From contig NC_015945.1 of the NCBI RefSeq assembly GCF_000224085.1, forward strand, positions 3,526,501-3,590,500: a stretch of 64,000 bases of DNA, written 5' to 3'. Source of the stretch: Allomuricauda ruestringensis DSM 13258. Lineage in GTDB: Bacteria > Bacteroidota > Bacteroidia > Flavobacteriales > Flavobacteriaceae. Under the pieces are notes generated by a model. The model was given only the letters and a program-made list of their open reading frames with translations, had not been told where the DNA came from and did not search any database. Within the stretch, counting starts at the first letter, position 1, and each line of letters opens with the position of its first letter. This document shows, piece by piece, positions 45,096 through 54,069 of the stretch. A program made the translations under genes and the position numbers.

Positions 45096-46829
45096 TTATT
45101 TTAATCTGATGTCTGAAACGGAAGCACCTGATGGAATCATTGGGAAAACGTTGTCCTCTTTCTCCACTTTCACTTCCAAAAAGTAGGGGTCGTTGGATGC
45201 CATCATTTCCTGTACTGCCTCTTGAAGGTCTTTACGTTCTGACACTCTTCTTGATTTAATATGATAACCCTCAGCGATTTTTACAAAATCTGGATTTGTC
45301 ATTACGGTGGATGCATATCGCCTATCAAAGAACAGTTCTTGCCATTGGCGCACCATGCCCAAGTGGTCATTGTTCAACACCACAATCTTGACGGGTACAT
45401 TGTGCTGGAAAATAACGCCCAACTCCTGAATGGTCATTTGATAACCGCCATCTCCTATGATTGCCACCACCTCGCGGTCCATAGCGCCCATTTTGGCTCC
45501 AATAGCGGCTGGAAGCCCAAACCCCATGGTTCCCAAACCTCCAGAGGTTATATTACTCTTGGATTGTTTGAACTTAGCATAACGGCAAGCTATCATTTGG
45601 TGTTGACCCACATCCGAAACAATTACTGCTTCATGACCAGAAGCCATATTGATTTGCTCGATTACCTCGCCCATAGTCAATCCTTCCTTGGTAGGATGAA
45701 TATCATTATTGATCAAGGTATCGTATTCGATTTGATACATCTTATCGAACTCGGCCTTCCATTCTTTGTGCTCATTTTTATTTACCAAAGGTAAAATCCC
45801 ACTCAAAGTTTCCTTGGCATTGCCCAAAACAGCAACATCCACTTTTACATTTTTGTTGACTTCCGCAGGATCTATCTCAAAATGAATGACCTTGGCCTGC
45901 TTGGCATAGGTGTCCAAGTTTCCGGTTACACGATCATCAAAACGCATCCCGATAGCGATAAGCACATCGCACTCGTTGGTCAACATGTTTGGACCATAGT
46001 TCCCGTGCATGCCCACCATACCAACGTTCAAAGGATGGTCGGTATCCATCGCGGATAGTCCTAAAATGGTCCAAGCGGCAGGAATTCCCGTTTTTTCAAC
46101 AAAGGCTTTAAGCTCAGCTTCAGCTTCACCCAAAATTACTCCTTGACCAAATACAATAAAAGGTTTTTTAGCATTGTTGATGAGTTCCGCTGCCTTTTCA
46201 AGGCTACTAGGTTCTGGTGTTGGAACGGGCTTATAACTACGAACCGCCGTACATTTTTCATACACAAAATCAAGCTCATCAAACTGTGCGTTTTTCGTAA
46301 TGTCCACCAACACAGGCCCCGGTCTTCCTGATCTAGCAATATAAAATGCCTTCGCCATAATCTCTGGAATCTCTTCCACCTTGGTAATCTGATAATTCCA
46401 TTTGGTCACTGGCGTAGAAATACCTACGATATCCGTTTCTTGGAACGCATCCGACCCCAAAAGACTTCTGGTTACCTGGCCCGTGATACACACCATAGGT
46501 GTAGAATCTATCTGTGCATCTGCAATTCCAGTCACCAAATTGGTCGCACCTGGCCCTGAAGTTGCCATGGCAACCCCTACCCTACCTGTAACCCTGGCGT
46601 AGCCTTGGGCAGCGTGTGTAGCGCCTTGCTCGTGACGCGTCAGAATATGGGTTAATTTATCTTGAAACTTGTATAGTTCATCGTAGACGGGCATAATGGC
46701 ACCTCCGGGGTAACCATAAATCAAATCAACCCCTTCTGCAAGCAAACAATGGATAATGGCTTCTGCACCAGAAATCCTAATTGCTTTTTGCTTTTTACTA
46801 TCTTTTTTTTGTGCTTTTAATGTCTCCAT
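45096..46829 (-). CDS. ilvB: Acetolactate synthase large subunit
   Basis: 577 residues. ThDP enzyme signatures: IYGYPGGAIMPVYDEL, catalytic Glu in LTRHEQGATHAAQGYAR, FAD/regulatory region SGPGATNLVTGIADAQ and the ThDP-Mg site IIGDGGYQMTIQELG with NNDHLGMVRQWQ. It condenses pyruvate with pyruvate or 2-oxobutyrate. Starts 36 bases after ilvD. Regulated with the operon by the attenuator at 48734-48847. Confidence 0.96.
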   Translation of the reverse strand: METLKAQKKDSKKQKAIRISGAEAIIHCLLAEGVDLIYGYPGGAIMPVYDELYKFQDKLTHILTRHEQGATHAAQGYARVTGRVGVAMATSGPGATNLVTGIADAQIDSTPMVCITGQVTRSLLGSDAFQETDIVGISTPVTKWNYQITKVEEIPEIMAKAFYIARSGRPGPVLVDITKNAQFDELDFVYEKCTAVRSYKPVPTPEPSSLEKAAELINNAKKPFIVFGQGVILGEAEAELKAFVEKTGIPAAWTILGLSAMDTDHPLNVGMVGMHGNYGPNMLTNECDVLIAIGMRFDDRVTGNLDTYAKQAKVIHFEIDPAEVNKNVKVDVAVLGNAKETLSGILPLVNKNEHKEWKAEFDKMYQIEYDTLINNDIHPTKEGLTMGEVIEQINMASGHEAVIVSDVGQHQMIACRYAKFKQSKSNITSGGLGTMGFGLPAAIGAKMGAMDREVVAIIGDGGYQMTIQELGVIFQHNVPVKIVVLNNDHLGMVRQWQELFFDRRYASTVMTNPDFVKIAEGYHIKSRRVSERKDLQEAVQEMMASNDPYFLEVKVEKEDNVFPMIPSGASVSDIRLK

Positions 46830-46865
46830 AAGCCTATATTTAGGGAGATACCCCTACAATTATTG

Positions 46866-48542
46866 TTAGAACAAGTCGGTAACACAGCCTTTTGATGCAG
46901 ATGATACCGTTTTGGCATATTTATATAAGCTTCCTGATTTTATTTTGAGTTCAGGTTGCTTCCATTCTTTCATTCTTTCTTCAAACTCTTCGTCCGATAT
47001 ATTGATGTTGATGGTATTATTTACGGCATCAATGGTGATTTCATCTCCATCTTTCACCAAGGCAATCCCGCCACCTACCTGGGCTTCTGGAGAGACGTGA
47101 CCGACCACGAACCCGTGGGAACCACCGGAAAATCTTCCATCGGTTATCAGTGCAACATCTTTTCCGAGTCCAGCACCCATAATGGCAGATGTAGGCTTTA
47201 ACATTTCGGGCATTCCCGGAGCTCCTTTTGGACCTTCGTAACGAATGACCACCACATCGCCTTTTTGCACTTTTCCGGTATGGATTCCATGATTCACCGC
47301 AGTTTCGCTATCAAAAACACGAGCTGTTCCGGTAAATTCAAGTCCTTCTTTACCTGTGATTTTGGCTACGGCACCTTCAGAAGCGAGGTTTCCATATAAT
47401 ATACGAATATGGCCGGTTTCTTTAATGGGTTGTTCCTTCTTTCTGATGATATCCTGACCTTCGGCCAAATCAGGGGCATCCAATAGGTTTTCTGCCAATG
47501 TTTTTCCTGTGACCGTCATACAATCGCCATGAAGCATCCCTTCCTTCAGCATATATTTTAATACCGCTGGAACGCCACCTACTTTATGGAGGTCTTCCAT
47601 CAAGTATTTTCCACTTGGCTTTAAATCGGCCAATAAGGGCGTGGATTCACTGATTCTTGTGATATCCTCCAAGGTAAAATCAACCTCAGCAGCGTGTGCA
47701 ATGGCCATAAAGTGAAGCACGGCATTGGTAGAGCCACCAAGTACGGTGACTAACCTAAATGCGTTTTCCAATGATTTTTTAGTGACAATATCCCTTGGTT
47801 TGATGTCTTCCTTCAACAAATGCAACAAAGCGGCACCTGATGCTTCACAGTCCGCCTGTTTTTTATCGTTTACTGCCGGAATGGATGAGTTGAACGGTAT
47901 GGACATTCCCATGGCCTCAATGGCAGAAGCCATGGTGTTGGCGGTGTACATCCCTCCACAAGCTCCAGCTCCCGGGCATGCTTTATGGATGACTTCCTTG
48001 TATTCCGTTTCATCTATAGCGCCAGCGACTTTTTGTCCGTAAGCCTCAAAAGCTGAGATGATATCCAATTTTTTATTGTTGTGACACCCCGGAGCAATGG
48101 TTCCGCCATATACCAAGATGGATGGGCGGTTGAGTCGCAATTGCGCCATTAGGGCACCAGGCATGTTTTTATCGCATCCAACCACGGTGACCAATCCGTC
48201 GTAGCTCATGGCATGGATTACGGTTTCAATGGAATCGGCTATTATGTCCCTAGATGGCAAGGAGTATCGCATTCCTGGGGTTCCGTTGGATATTCCATCA
48301 CTCACCCCTATAGTGTTAAAGATAAGTCCGACCAAATTGGAGGACTCCACTCCCTTTTTTACATCGAGGGCCAGATCATTCAAGTGCATATTACAGGGGT
48401 TACCCTCGTAGCCTGTACTTGCAATCCCTATTAAAGGTTTTTGTAAATCTTCATCTGTTAATCCAATCGCGTGCAACATTGCTTGTGCAGCTGGCAGCGT
48501 TGGGTCTTGTGTAACTTTTTTACTAAACTTGTTCAATTCCAT
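46866..48542 (-). CDS. ilvD: Dihydroxy-acid dehydratase
   Basis: 558 residues from ATG at 48542 ([20 protein letters not shown]); an in-frame TTG two codons upstream is not needed. Iron-sulfur cysteines in [20 protein letters not shown] and [16 protein letters not shown], and the C-terminal [20 protein letters not shown]. It dehydrates dihydroxy acids to the 2-oxoacids of valine and isoleucine. First gene of ilvDBNCA. It is preceded by a 485-base leader holding the attenuator. Confidence 0.97.
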   Translation of the reverse strand: MELNKFSKKVTQDPTLPAAQAMLHAIGLTDEDLQKPLIGIASTGYEGNPCNMHLNDLALDVKKGVESSNLVGLIFNTIGVSDGISNGTPGMRYSLPSRDIIADSIETVIHAMSYDGLVTVVGCDKNMPGALMAQLRLNRPSILVYGGTIAPGCHNNKKLDIISAFEAYGQKVAGAIDETEYKEVIHKACPGAGACGGMYTANTMASAIEAMGMSIPFNSSIPAVNDKKQADCEASGAALLHLLKEDIKPRDIVTKKSLENAFRLVTVLGGSTNAVLHFMAIAHAAEVDFTLEDITRISESTPLLADLKPSGKYLMEDLHKVGGVPAVLKYMLKEGMLHGDCMTVTGKTLAENLLDAPDLAEGQDIIRKKEQPIKETGHIRILYGNLASEGAVAKITGKEGLEFTGTARVFDSETAVNHGIHTGKVQKGDVVVIRYEGPKGAPGMPEMLKPTSAIMGAGLGKDVALITDGRFSGGSHGFVVGHVSPEAQVGGGIALVKDGDEITIDAVNNTININISDEEFEERMKEWKQPELKIKSGSLYKYAKTVSSASKGCVTDLF

Positions 48543-48591
48543 TATCAAATTTCATTCAAATACAGTATTCTTCTGAATTTATACCGCAATT

Positions 48592-48599
48592 CAAAGATA
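48592..48599 (-). promoter_or_regulatory. Possible secondary promoter, -7 TATCTTTG, before ilvD
   Basis: A perfect minus-strand TAnnTTTG lies 50 bases upstream of the ilvD ATG and downstream of the attenuator terminator. No TTG is found at the matching -33 distance. If active it would give attenuator-independent basal expression. Confidence 0.3.
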
Positions 48600-48733
48600 A
48601 ATGTTTAAAAAGCCCTAGATTTTTAACAGTTACTTGCTGTTTAAATCCACTGGAAACATAATAAACATAAATATCTGTATTTCAGTTTTTTATATTGATT
48701 AAAATTCCAATATTCAATTAATTTTATTGCAAT

Positions 48734-48771
48734 AAAAAAGGCCTGTATCGTATGGGATACAGGCCTTTTTT
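48734..48771 (-). terminator. Attenuator terminator of the ilv operon
   Basis: On the minus strand, GGCCTGTATC and GATACAGGCC form a 10-bp stem around a 6-base loop, followed by six T. Flanking A and T runs extend the pairing to 16 bp. It sits between the leader peptide (stop at 48791) and ilvD (start 48542). The 5' arm CTGTATC can instead pair with GATACAG at 48792-48786, so terminator and antiterminator exclude each other. Confidence 0.85.
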
Positions 48772-48790
48772 AGTCAATAGCAAGTCTGTA

Positions 48791-48847
48791 TCATTCCTTT
48801 TCTGGAATAATGATGACTTCGATAATGACTAGATTATTTCTTTTCAT
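48791..48847 (-). CDS. ilv operon leader peptide
   Basis: ATG at 48847 encodes MKRNNLVIIEVIIIPEKE and stops at TGA (48791-48793). Eight of nine residues from 6 to 14 are Leu, Val or Ile, the three products of the pathway. A stem, ATTATTCC (48811-48804) with GGAATGAT (48797-48790, one G-U), overlaps the last Ile codons and stop. Its 3' half shares GAT with the antiterminator segment. Stalling at the control codons would free the antiterminator; normal translation to the stop would let the terminator form. The promoter upstream was not identified with confidence. Confidence 0.8.
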   Translation of the reverse strand: MKRNNLVIIEVIIIPEKE

Positions 48848-49027
48848 ACATCAATGGTACGAAAAAATGGGTTGGATTCTATAATCTCAACAGAAAAATT
48901 TTGGTTTGATTTTATATCAGCTTAAAACTTAGCTTATCCCAAAGACCGTAAATCCTTAGACCAAGTCCGGTTCACTTGCTTAAGATTCACACTAAATATT
49001 TTTTAAAAATTTAGATAATTTCCTACT
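48848..49027. other. Promoter region upstream of the ilv leader
   Basis: 180 AT-rich bases between the ilv leader ATG and the stop of the lipoprotein gene at 49028. The ilv promoter should be here: TACCATTG (minus, 48859-48852) is a one-mismatch -7 match but is too close to the ATG, and TTGAGATTATAGAAT (minus, near 48890-48876) is another candidate. No gene or terminator for the upstream gene was seen. Confidence 0.35.
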
Positions 49028-49981
49028 CTATTCTGGCTTTTCGGAATCCGCCATGAAATCAGTTTTTTTCTTTAATATCCAGTTATAAAATTCTTTCTCA
49101 TCTAAAATGGACCAAGAATGTGGGTGTCTAGTTCCATCAGCTTTGAAACCTTTTCCCAATGCATTGACTAGACGCACATTTTTGTTTATTTCAGATAAAG
49201 CGTGTACCATGCTTTTGATTTGTTGGGAGTTAGTGGAGTTTAATTCTAATCCCATGTTTTCCATATACCAAGACTCATCTGGGTCTACGTAAAAACTTAT
49301 TTTATAATCTCGTAGATACTCTAGTTGATTATTTTCCTTAGCATCAATCAAATAAGGAGAATAATTTTTAAAGTCATTCAATGTTAATTCATGTTTACCT
49401 AGCTCGTATTCTAAATAATCAATAATGAAAACTGCTTCTTCAAAAGTTTGAGGATTATGATTTGCACGTTTAGCAATAAGCTGATTCCTATACAAAACAA
49501 ATAAGTCTACCGGTGAATCTATCACGAATAGATGAGTAGGTATAGGTTCAATGTTATTTTTTTTCGCAAAAATACCATAGTTTAAAGCTATGTTTCCACC
49601 TACAGATAGTCCACCCATAGTAATATTATGAGGAATTGAGTTATTCTCCAAAACCCTGGAAATTAAGCCAGAAAGTTCTTTAAATTTAGATTCATTAAGA
49701 GAGAAACTTTGGTTGAATCCAATAATCAAAATTGCAAAACCAGTTTCATCGCCAAACTCATCCAACTCGGTTTCAATTAAAGTAGATTGATTGGAATTAC
49801 CGAAGGAGGGGAATAGAACGACTAATCCCTTAACGGAATTTTTTGGCATGCACAACAAGTATTCAAACTTAGAATCAGTTTTTATACTATCTGTTTTCAT
49901 ATCTGGTATGCTCTCCATGCATCCAAATAGGGAGAATGTTGCTAAAAGAAAGAGATACATTGAAAAGTCCTTTCTTCTCAC
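49028..49981 (-). CDS. Lipoprotein with alpha/beta-hydrolase fold
   Basis: 317 residues. GTG at 49981 gives a charged n-region (RRKDFS) before MYLFLLATFSLFGC with lipidation at Cys21; an internal ATG at 49960 is the alternative. Hydrolase features: GLVVLFPSFGNSNQS as oxyanion strand, nucleophile elbow TMGGLSVGGNIALN near residue 125 and a late HPHSWSILDE that may supply the His. Substrate unknown. Its base composition is AT-rich compared with the ilv genes. Solitary gene. Confidence 0.75.
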   Translation of the reverse strand: MRRKDFSMYLFLLATFSLFGCMESIPDMKTDSIKTDSKFEYLLCMPKNSVKGLVVLFPSFGNSNQSTLIETELDEFGDETGFAILIIGFNQSFSLNESKFKELSGLISRVLENNSIPHNITMGGLSVGGNIALNYGIFAKKNNIEPIPTHLFVIDSPVDLFVLYRNQLIAKRANHNPQTFEEAVFIIDYLEYELGKHELTLNDFKNYSPYLIDAKENNQLEYLRDYKISFYVDPDESWYMENMGLELNSTNSQQIKSMVHALSEINKNVRLVNALGKGFKADGTRHPHSWSILDEKEFYNWILKKKTDFMADSEKPE

Positions 49982-50171
49982 TTTAACTAGCTTTGTCAGT
50001 GGCTTATTTATGATTAGTGTTTTTTATATATCCCGAGACAAGATAGAAAACACAAAAAAAATCTAGGGCACAATCTGACGGATGCTCTGTTTGAGTTGAT
50101 GAATACCACAAACAAATTGACGGATGCAATAAAGAAAAACTAAAAAGATATAAAACAAGCCCGTAATCGAG

Positions 50172-51011
50172 TTAGAAAAGCTTAAAACTAAGCTCATCCC
50201 CATACTTTTTCTGGGCCAAAATGGAGATGGATTCTTCCGAAAGTTGCAAGATTCGAGGATAGCCTCCTGTGGTCTGTCCGTCCTTCATTAAAATGATCAT
50301 GCGACCTGCCGGGGTAAGCTGAATGGTGCCCGGTAAAGTCCCAGAGGTCAACATGGAATGTGAATGTCCCGCTATCAATTCCGAAAGCTGGTATGCCATT
50401 CGGTTATTCTCCTTGGATATGGTAAATGGTTTGGCAAAAATCTCGGTGAGTTGGGCATCGGATAACAATGAAAACTCTGGGCCTTTGTAGACCTTTAGTT
50501 TATTTATTTCGAAATGTTCCTCAATCTTTACTTCCGATATTTTGGGCTCATAGTCCACGGTTTCCCGGTATGGTATCTCTTGGCCATCTTTTACCCTGGC
50601 CGTTTTGGTAACGGGGAAAAACTGTGAACGGCTATTGAGCAGTTTTTCTGATTGAAGACCGCCTTTTACGGCCAAATACCCCCTGAATCCTTTCTCCAGC
50701 CTGCCATAAGATAAAATATCGCCCTTTTTCACCTTGATCACCGTGTAATTATCAATAGGTTCATTGTTCAGGGTGGCAACAATATGTGCTCCGGACAAAC
50801 TTATATACGTATCGGTATCAAACTGTAGCGTGGGGCCCGTCATGGTAATTTCCAAAACGGCATCATTCTCATCATTCTCCAGTAAAAGATTGGCCTTTTT
50901 TACAGATTCCACATCCATCGCTCCAGAAATTGGAACACCAATATCCCTGTACCCATACCTACCAAGGTCTTGGATAGTTAAATAAAGGCCTGGTTTCAAT
51001 ACTTTAAGCAT
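50172..51011 (-). CDS. pxpC: 5-oxoprolinase subunit C
   Basis: 279 residues from ATG at 51011, overlapping the pxpB stop by 8 bases. AHS2/KipA-type domain: LKPGLYLTIQDLGRYGYRDI, GVPISGAMD, LSGAHIVATLNNEP, GFRGYLAVKGG, TSGTLPGTIQLTPAG and LMKDGQTTGGYPRI. With PxpB and PxpA it hydrolyses 5-oxo-L-proline to glutamate using ATP, removing a spontaneous glutamine breakdown product. Last gene of the pxpABC unit. Confidence 0.93.
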   Translation of the reverse strand: MLKVLKPGLYLTIQDLGRYGYRDIGVPISGAMDVESVKKANLLLENDENDAVLEITMTGPTLQFDTDTYISLSGAHIVATLNNEPIDNYTVIKVKKGDILSYGRLEKGFRGYLAVKGGLQSEKLLNSRSQFFPVTKTARVKDGQEIPYRETVDYEPKISEVKIEEHFEINKLKVYKGPEFSLLSDAQLTEIFAKPFTISKENNRMAYQLSELIAGHSHSMLTSGTLPGTIQLTPAGRMIILMKDGQTTGGYPRILQLSEESISILAQKKYGDELSFKLF

Positions 51012-51738
51012 CCAAAACAACTTTTTCGGGTTCGTAAATGCCTACTTCGCCTTCAATTTTATGAAGTTCATACTCTGCTTTGGATATGCTCTCGAACTGT
51101 ATCTTATCCCCTACTTTTACAAAACACGGTTCCTTTTTACTTGGGTCGAACAAGTTTACGGGACAATTCCCTATAATGTTCCAGCCCCCTGGTGAATCTT
51201 GCGGATAAATACCAGTTTGCTTGCTAGCCAATCCCACTGAACCCTTTTGGACCTTTAATCTAGGTTCTGCTCTACGCGGAATCTCCAAAGATGTTGGAAG
51301 TCCGCCCAAGTACATAAAACCTGGTAAAAAACCGATTCCATACACCACATATTGGTGCGAGGTATGTTGCTTTATAAGTTCTTCTATTGAAAGATTGAGA
51401 GTTTTGGCCGTTTCTTCCATATCCACTCCAAACTCAAGGTCGTAGCACACAGGAAGGGTCCATAAATGCTGCACCCGTTCTGTTTTTGATTTGGCTTGTT
51501 CTTCATGACATTCCAAAATCATGTTTTTGGTCTCCTCAAAATCTATATGGTCTTGGTTATAGACCATGGTCAAAGAATTATAGGCAACGGACATTTCCCA
51601 GCCAGAAATTTTCAGCTCTTTAAAAGCGTCCATAAAATCGAGGATATCTGCCAAAATGGATTCACTTACCTCTCCGGGCCATTCCACTAAAACAGCTCGT
51701 TCTCCGAAGGGCTTGATGCTAATGGGGTAACTTTTCAT
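51004..51738 (-). CDS. pxpB: 5-oxoprolinase subunit B
   Basis: 244 residues from ATG at 51738, overlapping the pxpA stop in ATGA; the upstream extension to 51825 would run inside pxpA and is rejected. AHS1/KipI-type motifs: ISIKPFGERAVLVEWPGE, GIGFLPGFMYLGGLP, PRLKVQKGSVGLASKQTG and YPQDSPGGWNIIGN. Catalytic partner of PxpC. Overlapping start and stop codons on both sides show tight translational coupling. Confidence 0.93.
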   Translation of the reverse strand: MKSYPISIKPFGERAVLVEWPGEVSESILADILDFMDAFKELKISGWEMSVAYNSLTMVYNQDHIDFEETKNMILECHEEQAKSKTERVQHLWTLPVCYDLEFGVDMEETAKTLNLSIEELIKQHTSHQYVVYGIGFLPGFMYLGGLPTSLEIPRRAEPRLKVQKGSVGLASKQTGIYPQDSPGGWNIIGNCPVNLFDPSKKEPCFVKVGDKIQFESISKAEYELHKIEGEVGIYEPEKVVLDA

Positions 51739-52478
51739 TTTTGTATCTGCACCTGGTTCTTGGCTAATTCTTTTGAAAGATACATTAATATTTTTAAGGC
51801 AGAAACCGTATCGCCATGAATACAAAGGGTGTTGGCTTTGATTTCCATGGATTCACCATCAACCGACAAAACTTTACTTTTTTTAATAATGGGTAAAATA
51901 TGTTGCAACACCGCTTCGGGCTCTTCAATTAGTGCATTTTCTTGTTTTCTGGAGACGAGCGACATATTGGAATTGTAGTTTCTGTCCGCAAACGCTTCAA
52001 ACCAAACCTTAAAACCCTTTTCCATTGCCATTTTTGCTATTACCGAACCGAAAGGGACATAAAGGATGGCCTTATCCTTATAATCAATAATGGCCTCCAA
52101 ATACACCTTTGCCAAATTCTTATCGTTTGCTGTTTGATTGTATAATGCGCCATGTGCCTTAATATGGTGCAATGTGATTTGTTTCTGTTCCAACACCTCA
52201 TCAAAGTCTGCCAATTGCTTTCTAATACTTTGTATTAGGTCTTGGTTTGAAATATCCATCACTTCCCTGCCAAAATTGGCTTTGTCCGGATATGATGGGT
52301 GCGAACCCACTTTAAGATGATGTTCTTTGGCCTGTGAAGCAACCTTCAACATGGTTTCTTGATTCCCTGCGTGACCTCCGCAAGCAATGTTGCAGGAACT
52401 TATGTAAGGAAATATATCGGCTTCGTTCCCAACTCCTTCGCCTACATCACAATTAATATCTATTTTCCATTTTTTCAT
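51735..52478 (-). CDS. pxpA: 5-oxoprolinase subunit A (LamB/YcsF family)
   Basis: 247 residues of the LamB/YcsF family: IDINCDVGEG, SCNIACGGHAGNQETM, VGSHPSYPDKANFGRE, HIKAHGALYN, EAFADRNYNSNMSLVSR and CIHGDTVSAL. It opens the pxpA-B-C coupled genes. The NRAMP-like transporter lies 213 bases upstream on the same strand, with a repeat-filled gap between them. Confidence 0.94.
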   Translation of the reverse strand: MKKWKIDINCDVGEGVGNEADIFPYISSCNIACGGHAGNQETMLKVASQAKEHHLKVGSHPSYPDKANFGREVMDISNQDLIQSIRKQLADFDEVLEQKQITLHHIKAHGALYNQTANDKNLAKVYLEAIIDYKDKAILYVPFGSVIAKMAMEKGFKVWFEAFADRNYNSNMSLVSRKQENALIEEPEAVLQHILPIIKKSKVLSVDGESMEIKANTLCIHGDTVSALKILMYLSKELAKNQVQIQK

Positions 52479-52489
52479 TGGGTTATTTT

Positions 52490-52690
52490 GTTAATGCGTT
52501 AAAAGTCTGAAACCTGATGTCCAAAGCGGGTGTTCTGTTTTGGAATTTGATGCTTGCCACTCGGTGTCCGAAGTATCACGTTGAACGCCCTCCCACCTGT
52601 AGATACGAATTTCACGAACCATCACGAATACTTTTGCACTTGAACTTGACACTTGAGTTTTTTGACTGCACACTGCACACTGCTTACTGA
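52490..52690. repeat. Degenerate text-like repeat between transporter and pxpA
   Basis: Noncoding low-complexity sequence including CTTGAACTTGACACTTGAG and GACTGCACACTGCACACTGC. Close relatives appear at 62890-62960 (GACTGCCTACTGCGGACTGC) and in part at 29.3-29.4 kb. It may weaken co-transcription of the transporter and pxpABC. Confidence 0.6.
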
Positions 52691-52691
52691 A

Positions 52692-53888
52692 TTAAAAAAG
52701 CCCTATTACTTTAAATATACTTTTTGCTCCAAGGAATATAGCAAATATCACAATGGTAATTCCCAGTACATTTTGCAGCAGTGAGTTCTTGTTTTCTCCC
52801 ATTACGGATTTCTTGTTCACCACCCACAACAGCAACAATGCCATCACGGGAAGCAATATTCCGTTGGCGACCTGGGCAAATTGAATCACTTCGATTGGTT
52901 TTATATCAAAAGAAAGGAAAACCACACCACATAAAAGCACAATGCCCCACACTATTTTGAATTTTCTGTTCTGCATCCCGCCTTGCCAACCAAAACAACT
53001 ACTTGCCACATAGGCCGCAGCCAAAGGCGCTGTAATGGCAGAGGTAATGCCCGCTGCCAATAGCCCTGTTGCCATAAAGTAAACCGCCATTTTTCCGAAT
53101 AGGGGTTCCAAGGACTTGGCCATGTCCAATGCATGGTTGATATCCGAAATTGGCGCTGCAGAAGCTGTAATAAGAATGGCCATGGATACCAATCCTCCCA
53201 AGCCTATGGAAATGATGGTGTCCCAATTCACAGTCTTTAAATCGTTTATGGAATTCCATTTTTCCTTTACCAACGATGCATGCAAAAAGAGATTGTAAGG
53301 AACCACTGTAGTGCCCACCAAAGCTATAACCGTTAGCAAACCTCCTTCGGGCAATTGTGGCACAAACATTCCTTTTAATATTCCTGCAATTGATGGTTGG
53401 GTGATGATGGCAGAAATCACAAAACTCAATCCCATAATACCGACCAACCCAACAAATATCTTTTCCAAAATCTTATAACTGCTAAACCAGAGCAACAGAA
53501 ATATAACAGTACCGATGATCGCTGGCAAAAAGGGTTTTATTTGTTGTTGTGGCAAAAGCTGTTCAAGTCCAAGAGTGGCACCGCCAATATTACCTGCTTC
53601 GTAAGCTGCATTTCCCACTAAAATAGCTCCCAAAACTATCGCGATTACAACGTTTCGGATCCATGGTGTTTTAAGTTCGGTTCTAACTACATCCACGAGA
53701 CCGTTTTGGGTCACCAAGCCGATTCTACCGGCCATGCCCTGCAATACAATGGTTGCGATAATGGACACCAATAATGCCCAAATTAAAGCGTAGCCAAAGT
53801 GAGCTCCGGCCAAGGTGCACATAGTTATGGTTCCCGGGCCCACAAATGCGGCTGCGACTAGCACACCCGGCCCTATTTTTTTAAACAT
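52692..53888 (-). CDS. NRAMP-related transporter lacking the metal-site residues
   Basis: 398 residues with about eleven hydrophobic spans of the NRAMP fold. The TM1 metal motif DPGN is replaced by GPGT (residues 17-20) and the TM6 MPHN by VPYN (in GTTVVPYNLFLHASL). Loss of the Asp, Asn, Met and His ligands makes Mn/Fe transport doubtful. NRAMP-like genes next to pxpA homologues are known from other bacteria (ycsG beside ycsF in Bacillus subtilis), so uptake of 5-oxoproline or a related molecule is a reasonable inference. Direct repeats and a -7 element lie upstream. Confidence 0.85.
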   Translation of the reverse strand: MFKKIGPGVLVAAAFVGPGTITMCTLAGAHFGYALIWALLVSIIATIVLQGMAGRIGLVTQNGLVDVVRTELKTPWIRNVVIAIVLGAILVGNAAYEAGNIGGATLGLEQLLPQQQIKPFLPAIIGTVIFLLLWFSSYKILEKIFVGLVGIMGLSFVISAIITQPSIAGILKGMFVPQLPEGGLLTVIALVGTTVVPYNLFLHASLVKEKWNSINDLKTVNWDTIISIGLGGLVSMAILITASAAPISDINHALDMAKSLEPLFGKMAVYFMATGLLAAGITSAITAPLAAAYVASSCFGWQGGMQNRKFKIVWGIVLLCGVVFLSFDIKPIEVIQFAQVANGILLPVMALLLLWVVNKKSVMGENKNSLLQNVLGITIVIFAIFLGAKSIFKVIGLF

Positions 53889-53942
53889 CGGTTCTTTGGT
53901 TTAGGAGCGATTAAATTAACAGGATATCTGGACAAAATATGC

Positions 53943-53977
53943 ATTTCATCCAAAAAAGTGTATTTCATCTAAAAGTG
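53943..53977. promoter_or_regulatory. Direct repeats ATTTCATC(C/T)AAAA-AGTG upstream of the transporter
   Basis: Two copies (53943-53960 and 53962-53977) of ATTTCATC-y-AAAA(AA)GTG start 19 bases apart, about two helical turns, in the 5' region of the transporter gene. They resemble tandem regulator half-sites. They lie downstream of the -7 element at 54018-54025 for the minus strand, so a leader-bound repressor is one option. Confidence 0.35.
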
Positions 53978-54017
53978 GGTTGTCGTACATCGATTTTTTA
54001 TACTATTTCAAAAATCT

Positions 54018-54025
54018 CAAAGTTA
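54018..54025 (-). promoter_or_regulatory. -7 element TAACTTTG upstream of the NRAMP-like gene
   Basis: Perfect minus-strand TAnnTTTG 130 bases before the transporter ATG. The -33 partner is not clear. It also lies 45 bases before the divergent zinc-ribbon gene at 54070. Confidence 0.35.
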
Positions 54026-54069
54026 TAATAACACCAAATCATACTTAGACTAAAACTTGACAAAAACTT

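Noticed and set aside
45261..45794. Plus-strand 177-codon frame
   Set aside because: Antisense to the thiamine-diphosphate domain of ilvB; no recognisable motif.
49791..50066. Plus-strand 91-codon frame with a hydrophobic stretch
   Set aside because: It lies mostly antisense to the lipoprotein hydrolase gene, whose signal peptide complement explains the hydrophobic part.
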